Positions 1 to 7,221 of a stretch of DNA of 43,314 bases are shown piece by piece. Made by a program: the position numbers and the translations under genes. The DNA is from Acidobacteriota bacterium (lineage in GTDB: Bacteria; Acidobacteriota; Thermoanaerobaculia; Thermoanaerobaculales; Sulfomarinibacteraceae). The notes beneath the pieces are model-generated. The model did no database searches. It was not told the DNA's origin and saw only the letters and a program-made list of their open reading frames with translations. Each line of letters opens with the position of its first letter. The stretch's first letter is position 1. The DNA lies in assembly GCA_013152925.1 (NCBI GenBank), contig JAADFK010000218.1, positions 1-43,314 of the forward strand, read 5' to 3'.

Positions 1-84
1 ACGTTTGCGCTGGCGAAGAGCGGTGATGGACAGGAAACGGTGGGGCATTGTGGCCGCGTCGATTGCAAAAGGAAAAGGAGAGTG

Positions 85-108
85 TCCCCATCTTTCCCCA
101 TCTTTCCC
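85..108. repeat. short tandem repeat, 10-bp unit twice
   Basis: The unit CCCATCTTTC occurs twice back to back, preceded by GTGTC. The strand-reversed form reads GGGGACACTC next to purine-rich sequence, which resembles the ends of small REP-type elements in GC-rich bacteria. That resemblance is from memory and not tested. Nothing else is recognisable in bases 1-146, which hold no credible gene. Confidence 0.4.
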
Positions 109-146
109 GTGGCGCCGGGCCGGCCGCCGGTGCCAAGGCAGTCCGG

Positions 147-1409
147 TCAGCCAGCGTCCCGCACCAGGGGGTGGCTCAGGCAGTGGGGACCGCCGCGGGC
201 ACGGGAGATCTCGTGGCTCTCCAGGAGGATGCACATCCGTTCGCCCCCGTCGAGGCGAACCTCCTCCCGGCCCAGGAGGACATCCTCGGCGTGCACGATG
301 CGAAAGCCCCGCCGGGAGAGCTCCTCCGTGGTCCGGACGTTCCGGTCGTAGAGGGTGATGACGCCCGGCGCCAGCGCCAGGGCGTTGGCGCCATCGGTCC
401 ACTGCTCCCGCTGCTGGGCCACGGGATCGGCGCCCCCGCAGGGAACGAGCTCGAGCTTCAGCTCCAGGTGCGCCAGCGCGGCCGGGAAATCGCTGAAGAC
501 CAGCGGATCGGCGTGAACGTCGAGGAGGTCGTGTACCTCGGCGGCTGCGGTCTCGCCGCCCCCTGGGAAGATCACCTGGGGCGCCGCCAGCGCCATCCCG
601 CGGTCGATCATGGTGAACACCGTGTCCAGGTGCATGTAGGCCCGGCGCCGGGGCAGGTGGACCACCACCAGCCAGCGTGGCTGCGGCTCCAGCCGGCCCA
701 TGCTGCGGACCAAGCACTCGATGGCGACGGTGTTGGTGCGCTCGGAGAGCCCGATGGCCACCACCTCCGGCGACAGCACGAGCACGTCGCCCCCCTCCAG
801 CCGCGGGCGGTGCAGGCCCAGGAAGAGGGGGCGTTCCGCCTCGGGCATCAGCGGGTCGAGGATCGGAGCTCCCGCCAGCCGGGGGTGGAAGCGGAAGATC
901 ACCCGGGACAGGATCGCCTCCCGCCAGCGGGCCGGCGTCGCCATGGCCCCCATGATCGCTCCGTTGCCAACGACCACCTGCGGGTCCCGCTGGAAACACC
1001 AGTTGGGCACCGGCGGCAGGGCGTAGAGGTCCTCAACGGCGATCCCGGAGCCGGATTCGCTGCGTGCCCCCGCCACCAGGACCTCCACCAGCTCCCCAGG
1101 CTTGGCGTCCCGCAGGCGCGCCCGAACCGCCGGCGTCAGCTCGGGTAGGACCACCTCGAAGAGCCATTCCCGGGCCTTCTCCGAGGCCAGGGTCTCCACC
1201 AGGAGATCCCGCGCGCCAAGGACCTCGATTCCGAGGAGCTGCATCAGCCGCCGGAAACGCCGGTGCTCCTCGCGAACCCGGTCGCCGAAAAGGATATCGT
1301 CGAAGAGGAGCTCCTCCATCATGGCCGGGACCATCTGGTCCACCTCGGGCCCCGGCTCGTGGACCAGCACCGTGCGCAGGCGGCCGACCTCGGATGTCAC
1401 GTGCAGCAT
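147..1409 (-). CDS. arcA: arginine deiminase
   Basis: Hydrolyses L-arginine to citrulline and ammonia, the first step of the arginine deiminase pathway; cytoplasmic. The 420-residue length is typical of the family. The pentein-fold catalytic set is visible in order: the Asp of FQRDP (D142), the Glu of EGGD (E205), the His and Asp of MHLDT (H260, D262) and the nucleophilic Cys of GGPHCLSHPL (C410). The GLSERTN substrate-loop motif is also present (about residues 220-226). The ATG at 1409 is preceded by a strong GGAGG. No ornithine carbamoyltransferase, carbamate kinase or arginine/ornithine antiporter lies nearby, so the rest of the pathway would have to be elsewhere, or the enzyme may serve arginine breakdown or pH control alone. 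The related guanidine-modifying amidinotransferases are the main alternative, but the residue pattern favours deiminase. Confidence 0.9.
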   Translation of the reverse strand: MLHVTSEVGRLRTVLVHEPGPEVDQMVPAMMEELLFDDILFGDRVREEHRRFRRLMQLLGIEVLGARDLLVETLASEKAREWLFEVVLPELTPAVRARLRDAKPGELVEVLVAGARSESGSGIAVEDLYALPPVPNWCFQRDPQVVVGNGAIMGAMATPARWREAILSRVIFRFHPRLAGAPILDPLMPEAERPLFLGLHRPRLEGGDVLVLSPEVVAIGLSERTNTVAIECLVRSMGRLEPQPRWLVVVHLPRRRAYMHLDTVFTMIDRGMALAAPQVIFPGGGETAAAEVHDLLDVHADPLVFSDFPAALAHLELKLELVPCGGADPVAQQREQWTDGANALALAPGVITLYDRNVRTTEELSRRGFRIVHAEDVLLGREEVRLDGGERMCILLESHEISRARGGPHCLSHPLVRDAG

Positions 1410-1518
1410 CGCGCCTCCTCCACGGCATTATGGAGGGCGCCTTCGGGAAAGCAAGGAACCGTGGCCGTTTCCAACCACAACGGCCGCTGGCACGCCGGGA
1501 AGGGCACCGGCCCGATGG

Positions 1519-1524
1519 TATGAT
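1519..1524 (+). promoter_or_regulatory. putative -10 element (GG-TATGAT)
   Basis: TATGAT preceded by GG lies just upstream of the membrane-protein gene. No convincing -35 hexamer is found 16-18 nt upstream. It fits the GGTAnnnT pattern seen before several other genes in this window. If used, transcription would begin near 1531, which favours the starts at 1535 or 1544. Confidence 0.35.
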
Positions 1525-1534
1525 CGGAGCCACC

Positions 1535-3088
1535 GTGGACGGCATGTCACCACACCGGCGCTCGGCGATACTCCTGGCCCTGGCCACCGTTCAGCTGCTG
1601 ATCCTCTCCTCGGTATGGCCGGGCTTTCTCTCCCCAAACGAAGTCTCCCGTCTCTTCGCCGCCCGGGCCTTCGTCCACAGCGGCAGCTTTGCCATCGATG
1701 ACGAGCTCGACCGGTGGGGCACGATCGACGACGTCTCCGTCCACGAGGGCTGCCACTACTCCAACAAGGCGCCCGGCCTGATCTGGGCCGCGGTCCCCGT
1801 CGTCGCCCTGGCCGAGGCGCTGGATCCCCGCGTCTCCCTGCAGATGGAGCAGTACCTCTGCAGGATCGTGCTGGTCTCGAGTGTGGCCCTTGCCGCCGCC
1901 TGGCTCCTGGCCGGCTGGACGCGCCGGTTTGGGGGCGACGGCGACCTGGCCCTCTTCATCCTGCTCTTCGGAAGCGTCTTCGCCGTGTACGCCGGGACCT
2001 TCTTTTCCCATGCCTGGTCGGGCAGCCTCCTTCTGGCGGCCGCCTGGCTCCTCCTGGGGCCGGGACGGCGCTTCGCGGGTCGGGGCCAGGTGGCGGCCGG
2101 TTTCCTCATCGCCCTGGCAGCGGTCTCCGAGTACCCCGCCGCCGTCATCGGGGCGGTCCTCGCCGTCGCCGCAGCCTGGGGCGACTGGCGGCGTCCGCTC
2201 CGTCTGGCTGCCGGAGGCCTCGTGCCCCTGGCGGGCCTCGCCCTCTACAACCAAGCCTGCTTCGGCTCCGCCCTGACGCTGTCGAGCCGGATGGAGGCAC
2301 TGCCGCGCTACCAGCACCTGGCCGCGCAGACCTTCTTCGGCTTTTCCCTTCCCCAACCAATCGGCCTGGCAGGGTTGCTGATCTCACCGCTGCTCGGCCT
2401 TTTCTTCTTCTTCCCGGTGCTCCTGCCAGCCCTGCTCTCCCCGGTGGCCGCCTGGCGCCGCGAGCATCACCGGATCGCCGTGGTGCTCGGCGCCGCCGTC
2501 TGGCTCCTGCCCCTGCTGATGTCCGCCTACCACGAGTGGGCGGGCGGCGCCTCCTTCGGCCCGCGCTACCTGGTTCTCGGGCTGCCCTTCTTCGTCCTCG
2601 GTCTGACGTTCCTTGAAGGCCGCGCAATCCGTTGGTGGATGGCGGGCGCCCTCTTCCCCTCGGCCCTGATCGCCCTGGCCGGCCGGCTCGTGCCGCCCTT
2701 CGCCATCGACGATGTCTGGACTGCCTCCACCATCCGCGGCTGGATCCTCCCGGCCCTTCGCCGCGGCCTGTGGAACCGGCCCCCGGGCCTCGGCGTCGCA
2801 TCATCCGCCGTTGTCGCCATGGCTGCCGTCACCCTCATCTGTCTCGCCGCCCTCCTCCTCGTGGTCTTCGTGCGCGCCCGGCCCGCGCTCAGCCTCCGCC
2901 AGCGGGCGGCCGTCCTCCTCCTGACCGGGGCACTCCTGGCCCTCCAGCTGACCGCTGGCAACGTCACCGAACGCCAGCGCGCCTGGTTCCGGTACGTCAC
3001 CCCGGCCTTCACCGCCAACCTCCCCGCCAGGCCGACGCTCCCCGCGGCGCCGCCCCCAACCAACGAGCGGCAGCCCGGGCGCAGATGA
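1535..3088 (+). CDS. polytopic membrane protein, glycosyltransferase 39/GT-C-like
   Basis: A highly hydrophobic protein of about 517 residues with roughly ten to twelve predicted membrane segments. Near its N terminus it carries the loop HYSNKAPGL after an acidic segment (DDELDRWGTIDDVS). This is typical of bacterial GT-C/PMT-like membrane glycosyltransferases, in which an acidic first periplasmic loop holds the catalytic aspartates and the donor is a polyprenyl-phosphate sugar. Specific substrate cannot be read from sequence. The start is uncertain: GTG 1535 has GGAG five bases upstream, ATG 1520 overlaps a -10-like box, and ATG 1544 is also possible. Sequence upstream of about 1520 in the same frame is antisense to the arginine deiminase gene and is not part of the protein. 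Divergent from arcA. Confidence 0.75.
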   Translation: MDGMSPHRRSAILLALATVQLLILSSVWPGFLSPNEVSRLFAARAFVHSGSFAIDDELDRWGTIDDVSVHEGCHYSNKAPGLIWAAVPVVALAEALDPRVSLQMEQYLCRIVLVSSVALAAAWLLAGWTRRFGGDGDLALFILLFGSVFAVYAGTFFSHAWSGSLLLAAAWLLLGPGRRFAGRGQVAAGFLIALAAVSEYPAAVIGAVLAVAAAWGDWRRPLRLAAGGLVPLAGLALYNQACFGSALTLSSRMEALPRYQHLAAQTFFGFSLPQPIGLAGLLISPLLGLFFFFPVLLPALLSPVAAWRREHHRIAVVLGAAVWLLPLLMSAYHEWAGGASFGPRYLVLGLPFFVLGLTFLEGRAIRWWMAGALFPSALIALAGRLVPPFAIDDVWTASTIRGWILPALRRGLWNRPPGLGVASSAVVAMAAVTLICLAALLLVVFVRARPALSLRQRAAVLLLTGALLALQLTAGNVTERQRAWFRYVTPAFTANLPARPTLPAAPPPTNERQPGRR

Positions 3089-3325
3089 ATGGCCCGGCGT
3101 CCCCGGGGGTAAGCCTTGGAGCACGAGCTGCACCAAACCCGGCGGGAATGCGGGCTATCGACACACCGCCGTTGAAACGGATGCGTGTCCTGGCAGCCGC
3201 GGCACGGTTTCCGGCACGGCCGCCAGCAGGAACGGCTTGACGGCAAGCACGAGGCACAAGACTCCGACCTTGGGCTTGCCCTTCAGCAGCCCGGAGCGCC
3301 ACGGTTCTTGCATCTTGATGGCACT

Positions 3326-4147
3326 CTACCGCAGCTTGCGGGTCCCGTTTCGACCCTTCGAGCCGCGCGAAGCGGTCGAGGCGGGGAGCATGACGCGAAA
3401 GGTGGTACCCCTCGTCGCGGACGTTTCGAGCTCGAGCCGGCCCCCGTGGGCTGCGATGACGGCGGAGGCAACGGAAAGACCGAGGCCGTCATGGCCTTCA
3501 GCTCGCCGCGTGGTGAAGAACGGATCGTAGATCTTCTCCCTGATGCTCTCGGGAATGCCCGGACCCCGGTCGGTGACCTCCAGGTACACCGTACCGTTGT
3601 CGCAGCACGTGCGCAGGATCACCTGCCCGGATACCGGTGAGTAGTCGATGGCGTTTGCAACCAGGCCCGCTACAACCTGCATCAGCGCCTCCCGGTCGCC
3701 GTGGACCCGGCAGGGGCCGGGCGCAAGCATCGTGAGCACCCGGGGACCTGGATCAGCGAACGGGATCCGGTGCTCCAGGACGATTTCGTTGAGATCGATC
3801 TGCTCGCGCACGCAGGCGCGCCCTTGAGCAATCAGTACGAGCTTCCGGATCACCTCGGCGCCGCGTTGGACATCAGCGGCCAGGGCGTCCGCCATCTGGC
3901 CGGCGTACCGCTCGGGCCACCTCATGCAGCGAAGGAGCTCTGCTCGGCTTAGCAGAGCCTGAAACAAGTTGTTGAAGCTGTGAGCCAAACCCCTCACAAG
4001 GGTTCGGGCAGCGTCCGCATCGCCCGCGCTGCTCCCAACTGATGGGCCAGCTGGTGCTTCCGCCAGGGACTCGTGGCCAGCGATCGCTGGCGAGGCGCCG
4101 CGAGCGTCGCCCGACGGCTGCGTGGGGGTTTTCTCGCCCTCGTTCAT
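3326..4147 (-). CDS. soluble sensor histidine kinase (HisKA/HATPase_c only)
   Basis: A 273-residue histidine kinase with no membrane segment and no recognisable sensor domain. Residues 1-45 are a low-complexity leader. The H-box GLAHSFNN places the phospho-acceptor at H56. The N-box is VANAIDY (N165), the G1 box DRGPGIP (D193), the F-box DPFFTTR, and the G2 box GHDGLGLS (about 219-225). It should autophosphorylate and pass phosphate to a response regulator, but none is adjacent. The ATG at 4147 is preferred: upstream in-frame codons would run through the -10-like TACACT at 4170-4165 and the palindromes. It is transcribed divergently from the HTH/S24-like regulator at 4244, suggesting a shared control region. 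The NtrB-like compact layout could also indicate a kinase that senses through a partner protein. Confidence 0.85.
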   Translation of the reverse strand: MNEGEKTPTQPSGDARGASPAIAGHESLAEAPAGPSVGSSAGDADAARTLVRGLAHSFNNLFQALLSRAELLRCMRWPERYAGQMADALAADVQRGAEVIRKLVLIAQGRACVREQIDLNEIVLEHRIPFADPGPRVLTMLAPGPCRVHGDREALMQVVAGLVANAIDYSPVSGQVILRTCCDNGTVYLEVTDRGPGIPESIREKIYDPFFTTRRAEGHDGLGLSVASAVIAAHGGRLELETSATRGTTFRVMLPASTASRGSKGRNGTRKLR

Positions 4148-4164
4148 CGTCCGATCTCGGGCCG

Positions 4165-4170
4165 AGTGTA
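4165..4170 (-). promoter_or_regulatory. putative -10 element (GG-TACACT) for the histidine kinase gene
   Basis: Read on the minus strand, GGTACACT sits 17 nt upstream of the kinase ATG at 4147. The region where a -35 would fall (about 4188-4193) is occupied by the palindrome GTCATGAC, so a protein bound there could block RNA polymerase. Confidence 0.4.
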
Positions 4171-4171
4171 C

Positions 4172-4213
4172 CACAGATAGCACGTCATGACATGTGTGTC
4201 CGACACATCTGTG
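4172..4213. promoter_or_regulatory. cluster of inverted repeats between divergent genes (candidate operator)
   Basis: Three nested symmetries are visible. CACAGAT at 4172-4178 is matched by ATCTGTG at 4207-4213. GTCATGAC at 4184-4191 is a perfect 8-bp palindrome. TGTGTC at 4195-4200 and GACACA at 4202-4207 flank a single C. This density lies exactly between a kinase gene and the gene of an XRE/S24-like DNA-binding protein. An autoregulatory operator for that protein is the simplest inference. Confidence 0.45.
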
Positions 4214-4243
4214 TGCTTGCCTCACCGACCTGATGAGGCAAGC

Positions 4244-4921
4244 ATGATGGGCATGGATATCGGCAAGGCTATCAAGGCTTGGCGTCTTCTCCAGTACCTC
4301 TCACAGGAAGAGCTGGCGGACCGGGCTGGCCTTTCGCGCCAGACGATCAGCCGGATCGAGATGGGGAGGAACCGGCCGGGGGCGCGTTCCCAAGCACTGC
4401 TCGCGGCAGCGCTAGGCGTGACGATCGGCCAGCTCCATGACGGCCCGCCCCCGGACGACGGTGTCTCCGAGGCTGCATTCGGCACGTACAGCCCTGCGAA
4501 GACGGGGCCTCCTTCGGCTTCGCGGTTGCCGGTGCCCGTCGAGCTTCCGTACTTCGAGAGCATCCCGCTGGACGGGTGGTGGGGCGGCCGCTCGCAGCCC
4601 GATCGCTGGTACGGCGTCCTCCACCCTCGTGCACGCCGGGAAAGCACCGTGGTTCTCCGGATCACCGGGGATCTCATGTTCCCCACCCTCCATGAAGGTG
4701 ACCTCGTGCTGGTCAACACGGTCGCCCGGAAACCGCGTTCCGGTGACATTGTCGTCGTGTCGGCGACGAGCTTCGCCGCCGTGCTCCGTTGCCGGATGAT
4801 CCAGCGACGCCGGCATCTCGGCGGCGACAACCCTTCCTACCCGCCGATCCCTCTCGCCGAGCTCGAGAACCCCACCTTTCTCGGGATCGTGACGGCGCTC
4901 ATTCGTCGCGACCTGAGATGA
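4244..4921 (+). CDS. XRE-family HTH regulator with S24 (LexA/CI-like) domain lacking catalytic residues
   Basis: A 225-residue two-domain regulator. Residues 5-62 form an XRE helix-turn-helix (SQEELADRAGLSRQTISRIEMG). Residues about 135-220 form an S24 fold. In LexA and CI relatives the nucleophilic Ser sits in the motif G-[DE]-S-M-x-P; here the same place reads GDLMFP, with Leu144 in the Ser position. The general-base Lys, normally in a V-K-R context, aligns by eye with Leu181 (AAVLRC). Both catalytic residues therefore appear to be missing, so RecA-stimulated self-cleavage is unlikely and release from DNA must occur in another way. The start at 4244 has GAGG at 4235-4238; ATG 4247 or 4253 are alternatives. 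It faces the orphan histidine kinase across a palindrome-rich 96-bp gap. Confidence 0.85.
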   Translation: MMGMDIGKAIKAWRLLQYLSQEELADRAGLSRQTISRIEMGRNRPGARSQALLAAALGVTIGQLHDGPPPDDGVSEAAFGTYSPAKTGPPSASRLPVPVELPYFESIPLDGWWGGRSQPDRWYGVLHPRARRESTVVLRITGDLMFPTLHEGDLVLVNTVARKPRSGDIVVVSATSFAAVLRCRMIQRRRHLGGDNPSYPPIPLAELENPTFLGIVTALIRRDLR

Positions 4922-5050
4922 TTGCGTGACGGGCTCCGTCTGGCGTGGCTCCCCACCCCCGGCTGGCCGGCAGCACAACTGCGGAGCGATCGCGCGCCCG
5001 CCAAGGGAAGCCGGCCTCGGAGCGCGCACCGGCGTGCTCGAAGGCGAGGA

Positions 5051-5071
5051 GGCGACGATCAGGCCGTCGCC
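5051..5071. other. hairpin in the 300-nt gap downstream of the HTH/S24-like gene
   Basis: GGCGACG at 5051-5057 pairs with CGTCGCC at 5065-5071 around a 7-nt loop. There is no T-run after it, so it is a weak terminator candidate. The remainder of 4922-5170 shows no credible gene: open frames there lack a ribosome site and protein-like composition. Confidence 0.3.
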
Positions 5072-5173
5072 ACGCCGCTTGCGTCCCAGGCCGGTCGTAC
5101 AGATCGAGAGGACAAACCGTGTCTCCTCCGGCCTGCCTCCGGCTTCGCCGGCCTTCACGTTTTGAATCATGGT

Positions 5174-5202
5174 TTGACAGTTTCCCGCTCTGAAGGTACG
5201 TT
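5174..5202 (+). promoter_or_regulatory. putative sigma70-type promoter of the TetR gene
   Basis: A perfect TTGACA (5174-5179) lies 17 nt upstream of TACGTT (5197-5202), which is again preceded by GG. This is the only consensus-like -35/-10 pair seen in the left half of the window. TGACA (5175-5179) and TGTCA (5208-5212) flank the -10 region and could contribute to an operator, although arms of five bases are weak evidence. Confidence 0.5.
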
Positions 5203-5221
5203 GCTGATGTCAGGAGGTGAC

Positions 5222-5854
5222 ATGCCGCTCACACGCCGCGAGCTCAAAGCGGCCCGCCGCAAGAACGAGATCCTCCGCGCTGCGGCCCGGGCCTTCAGGA
5301 AAAAGGGTTACTACGGCACCACCATGGACGACATCGCCTCCGAGCTCCTGATGACCCAGGGGAGCCTCTACTACTACTTCAAGAGCAAGGAAGAGATCCT
5401 CTTCGCCTGCCACCAGCACAGCCTCGAATGCCTCCTGGCCCTGGCCGACCAGGCCGACGCAGCCGACGTTCCGCCCGTCGCCCGACTTGGCGCCCTGATT
5501 CGCGCGTCCATCTCCGTCGTCATCGACGAGCTGGCGGCCTCCGCCATGACCCTGGAGTTCGGCGCCCTCTCCGAGCCCTACCTCCGCAACATCATCGCCC
5601 TGAGGGACCGGTACGAGGGGCGCATCCGCCGCATCATCGAGGATGCCATCGAGGCCGGCGAGCTTCTGCCGGCCGACCCGGCTCTCAGTGGCTTCGCCAT
5701 CCTCGGCGCCATCAACTGGATCGCCCGCTGGTTCAATTCCGAGGGCCGGCTGTCGGCCGAGGCCGTCGCCGACCACTACGCCGACCTTTTCCTGCGGGGC
5801 CTCGGCGCCGACCCCGCCGCCGTGCCAATGGTCGTCCTCCCCGGCATTCAATGA
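5222..5854 (+). CDS. TetR/AcrR-family transcriptional regulator
   Basis: A 210-residue regulator. The N-terminal DNA-binding domain shows the TetR signature with its helix-turn-helix at about residues 33-56 (GTTMDDIASELLMTQGSLYYYF followed by KSKEEIL). The alpha-helical C-terminal part (60-205) would bind a small ligand and dimerise. The ATG at 5222 has AGGAGG at 5212-5217; an in-frame ATG at 5207 is possible but has a poorer ribosome site and lies too near the -10 box. The stop codon overlaps the start of the Nudix gene (ATGA, 5851-5854), so the two are probably translated from one message. TetR proteins with this layout often control fatty-acid or efflux genes, but the adjacent gene here gives no support for that. 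Confidence 0.88.
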   Translation: MPLTRRELKAARRKNEILRAAARAFRKKGYYGTTMDDIASELLMTQGSLYYYFKSKEEILFACHQHSLECLLALADQADAADVPPVARLGALIRASISVVIDELAASAMTLEFGALSEPYLRNIIALRDRYEGRIRRIIEDAIEAGELLPADPALSGFAILGAINWIARWFNSEGRLSAEAVADHYADLFLRGLGADPAAVPMVVLPGIQ

Positions 5855-6273
5855 CCGATCCGCCCGGTTCCGGCGAGACCATTGTCGTCGCCGCCGCCGT
5901 CATCCGGGATGGCCGGGGGCGGATCCTCGTGGCCACCCGGCCCCGGGGCCGTCACATGGAGGGCCTGTGGGAGCTCCCGGGCGGCAAGGTCGATGCGGGC
6001 GAGGATCCAGAAGCGGGCCTTGTTCGCGAGCTCTGCGAGGAGCTCGGCATCGAGGTCCGGGTCGGCCCTCCCATCACCTTCTCCATACACCGGGAACCGG
6101 GGCGCCGAATCCTCCTTCTCTTCTTCGAGGCCGCCATCATGGATGGCGTTCCCGCGCCCCTGGAGGGCCAGCAGCTCCGTTGGGTCGAGCCGGCCGGGCT
6201 CTCCCGGCTCGACATGCCTCCGGCCGATGCCGCGTTGATCGCCCACCTCCAGGCGGTCCCGGCCTCCTCCTGA
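5851..6273 (+). CDS. Nudix hydrolase, MutT-like
   Basis: A 140-residue (deoxy)nucleoside triphosphate pyrophosphohydrolase of the MutT type. The Nudix box G-x5-E-x7-REU-x-EE-x-GU is perfect: G45, E51, R59-E60, E63-E64, G66. The preceding segment MEGLWELPGG is the usual MutT lead-in, and length is close to MutT. The likely role is removal of oxidised nucleotides such as 8-oxo-dGTP, although other Nudix substrates cannot be excluded. It overlaps the TetR stop by ATGA and has no separate promoter in the overlap. Confidence 0.88.
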   Translation: MTDPPGSGETIVVAAAVIRDGRGRILVATRPRGRHMEGLWELPGGKVDAGEDPEAGLVRELCEELGIEVRVGPPITFSIHREPGRRILLLFFEAAIMDGVPAPLEGQQLRWVEPAGLSRLDMPPADAALIAHLQAVPASS

Positions 6274-6303
6274 TCCCTCCAGGCAAACGGTTCGTTCGGG
6301 CGG

Positions 6304-6309
6304 TATACT
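6304..6309 (+). promoter_or_regulatory. putative -10 element (GG-TATACT) for the MEMO/USP operon
   Basis: GGTATACT stands about 75 nt upstream of the MEMO-family gene, just past the Nudix gene. No -35 consensus is seen. It fits the recurrent GGTAnnnT pattern in this window. Confidence 0.4.
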
Positions 6310-6384
6310 TATGATGCGGATCCCGAGAGAACAGTGGCCGACGGCCGGCCGGCGGCCCACATTAGTACCGAGTGGGAGGTGAGC

Positions 6385-7209
6385 ATGCGACACCCAGCCC
6401 TTCGCGAGCCAGCCGTGGCCGGGATGTTCTATCCGGGGAGCGCCAACGCGCTCGAGCGGGATCTCGCCCGCTACATCGTCCCCGATCCCAACCCGCATCT
6501 CCTGCTCGGCTGTATTGCGCCCCATGCCGGCTACATGTACTCGGGACCGGTCGCGGGACGCCTCTACGGCCACCTGGAGATCCCAGACCGCGTCGTCGTC
6601 CTGGGACCCAACCACACGGGGATGGGCGAGCTGATCTCCGTGGCGCCCCACCAGGCGTGGGACACTCCGCTGGGCGTCGAGCCGCTGGACACGACGCTGG
6701 GCCGAATGGTCCGCGAGGAATACCCCGCGGCCACCCTGGATGGGGCCGCCCACTGGCGGGAACACTCCGTGGAGGTCCAACTTCCCTTTCTGTTGGCGCG
6801 CCGGCCCGCCGTGCGGATCCTGCCGATCGTCCTCGGCCACCTTTCCCTCGAGGAGTGCCTGGATCTGGGCGCCGCCCTGGCACGGGCGATCCTGCGCACC
6901 GGCGAGCCCGTCGGAATCGTCGCCTCGTCCGACATGACCCATTACGAGCCCGACGCCGTCGCCAGGCAGCGCGACCGCATCGCCATCGACGCCGCCCTGA
7001 GCCTGGATCCTCCGTCCCTCTACACCGAGGTGCACCGTCACGGCATCACCATGTGCGGCGTCGTCCCGGCGACCGTCATGCTGGAGGCTGCCCGGCGTCT
7101 GGGCGCCGGCGCCCCCCACCTGGTCGCCTACGCCACCTCGGGCGACACCAGCGGCGACCGCTCCTCCGTCGTCGGCTATGCCGGCATCTGCATACCGCCA
7201 AAGATCTGA
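6385..7209 (+). CDS. MEMO1-family protein (AmmeMemoRadiSam system protein B-like)
   Basis: A 274-residue protein of the MEMO family, related to extradiol dioxygenases. Conserved landmarks: APHAGYMYSG with H47, GPNHTG with H77, EHSVEVQLPF with H127, SSDMTHY with D183 and H186, and TMCGVVPA with C224. H47, H77 and C224 correspond by eye to the metal-ligand trio reported for human MEMO1. In many prokaryotes this protein accompanies an AMMECR1-domain protein and a radical SAM enzyme; neither is in this window. The ATG at 6385 follows GGGAGGTGA; the open frame upstream of it is not coding. It is followed after 12 nt by the universal stress protein gene, so the two are likely cotranscribed. Confidence 0.88.
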   Translation: MRHPALREPAVAGMFYPGSANALERDLARYIVPDPNPHLLLGCIAPHAGYMYSGPVAGRLYGHLEIPDRVVVLGPNHTGMGELISVAPHQAWDTPLGVEPLDTTLGRMVREEYPAATLDGAAHWREHSVEVQLPFLLARRPAVRILPIVLGHLSLEECLDLGAALARAILRTGEPVGIVASSDMTHYEPDAVARQRDRIAIDAALSLDPPSLYTEVHRHGITMCGVVPATVMLEAARRLGAGAPHLVAYATSGDTSGDRSSVVGYAGICIPPKI

Positions 7210-7221
7210 AGGGAGAAGGGA

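Noticed and set aside
1064..1519. N-terminal extension of the membrane protein
   Set aside because: It is Pro/Arg-rich and lies opposite the arginine deiminase start; it reads as shadow sequence.
4922..5221. N-terminal extension of the TetR protein
   Set aside because: The frame is open, but a promoter and a strong AGGAGG stand directly before ATG 5222, and the TetR domain begins there.
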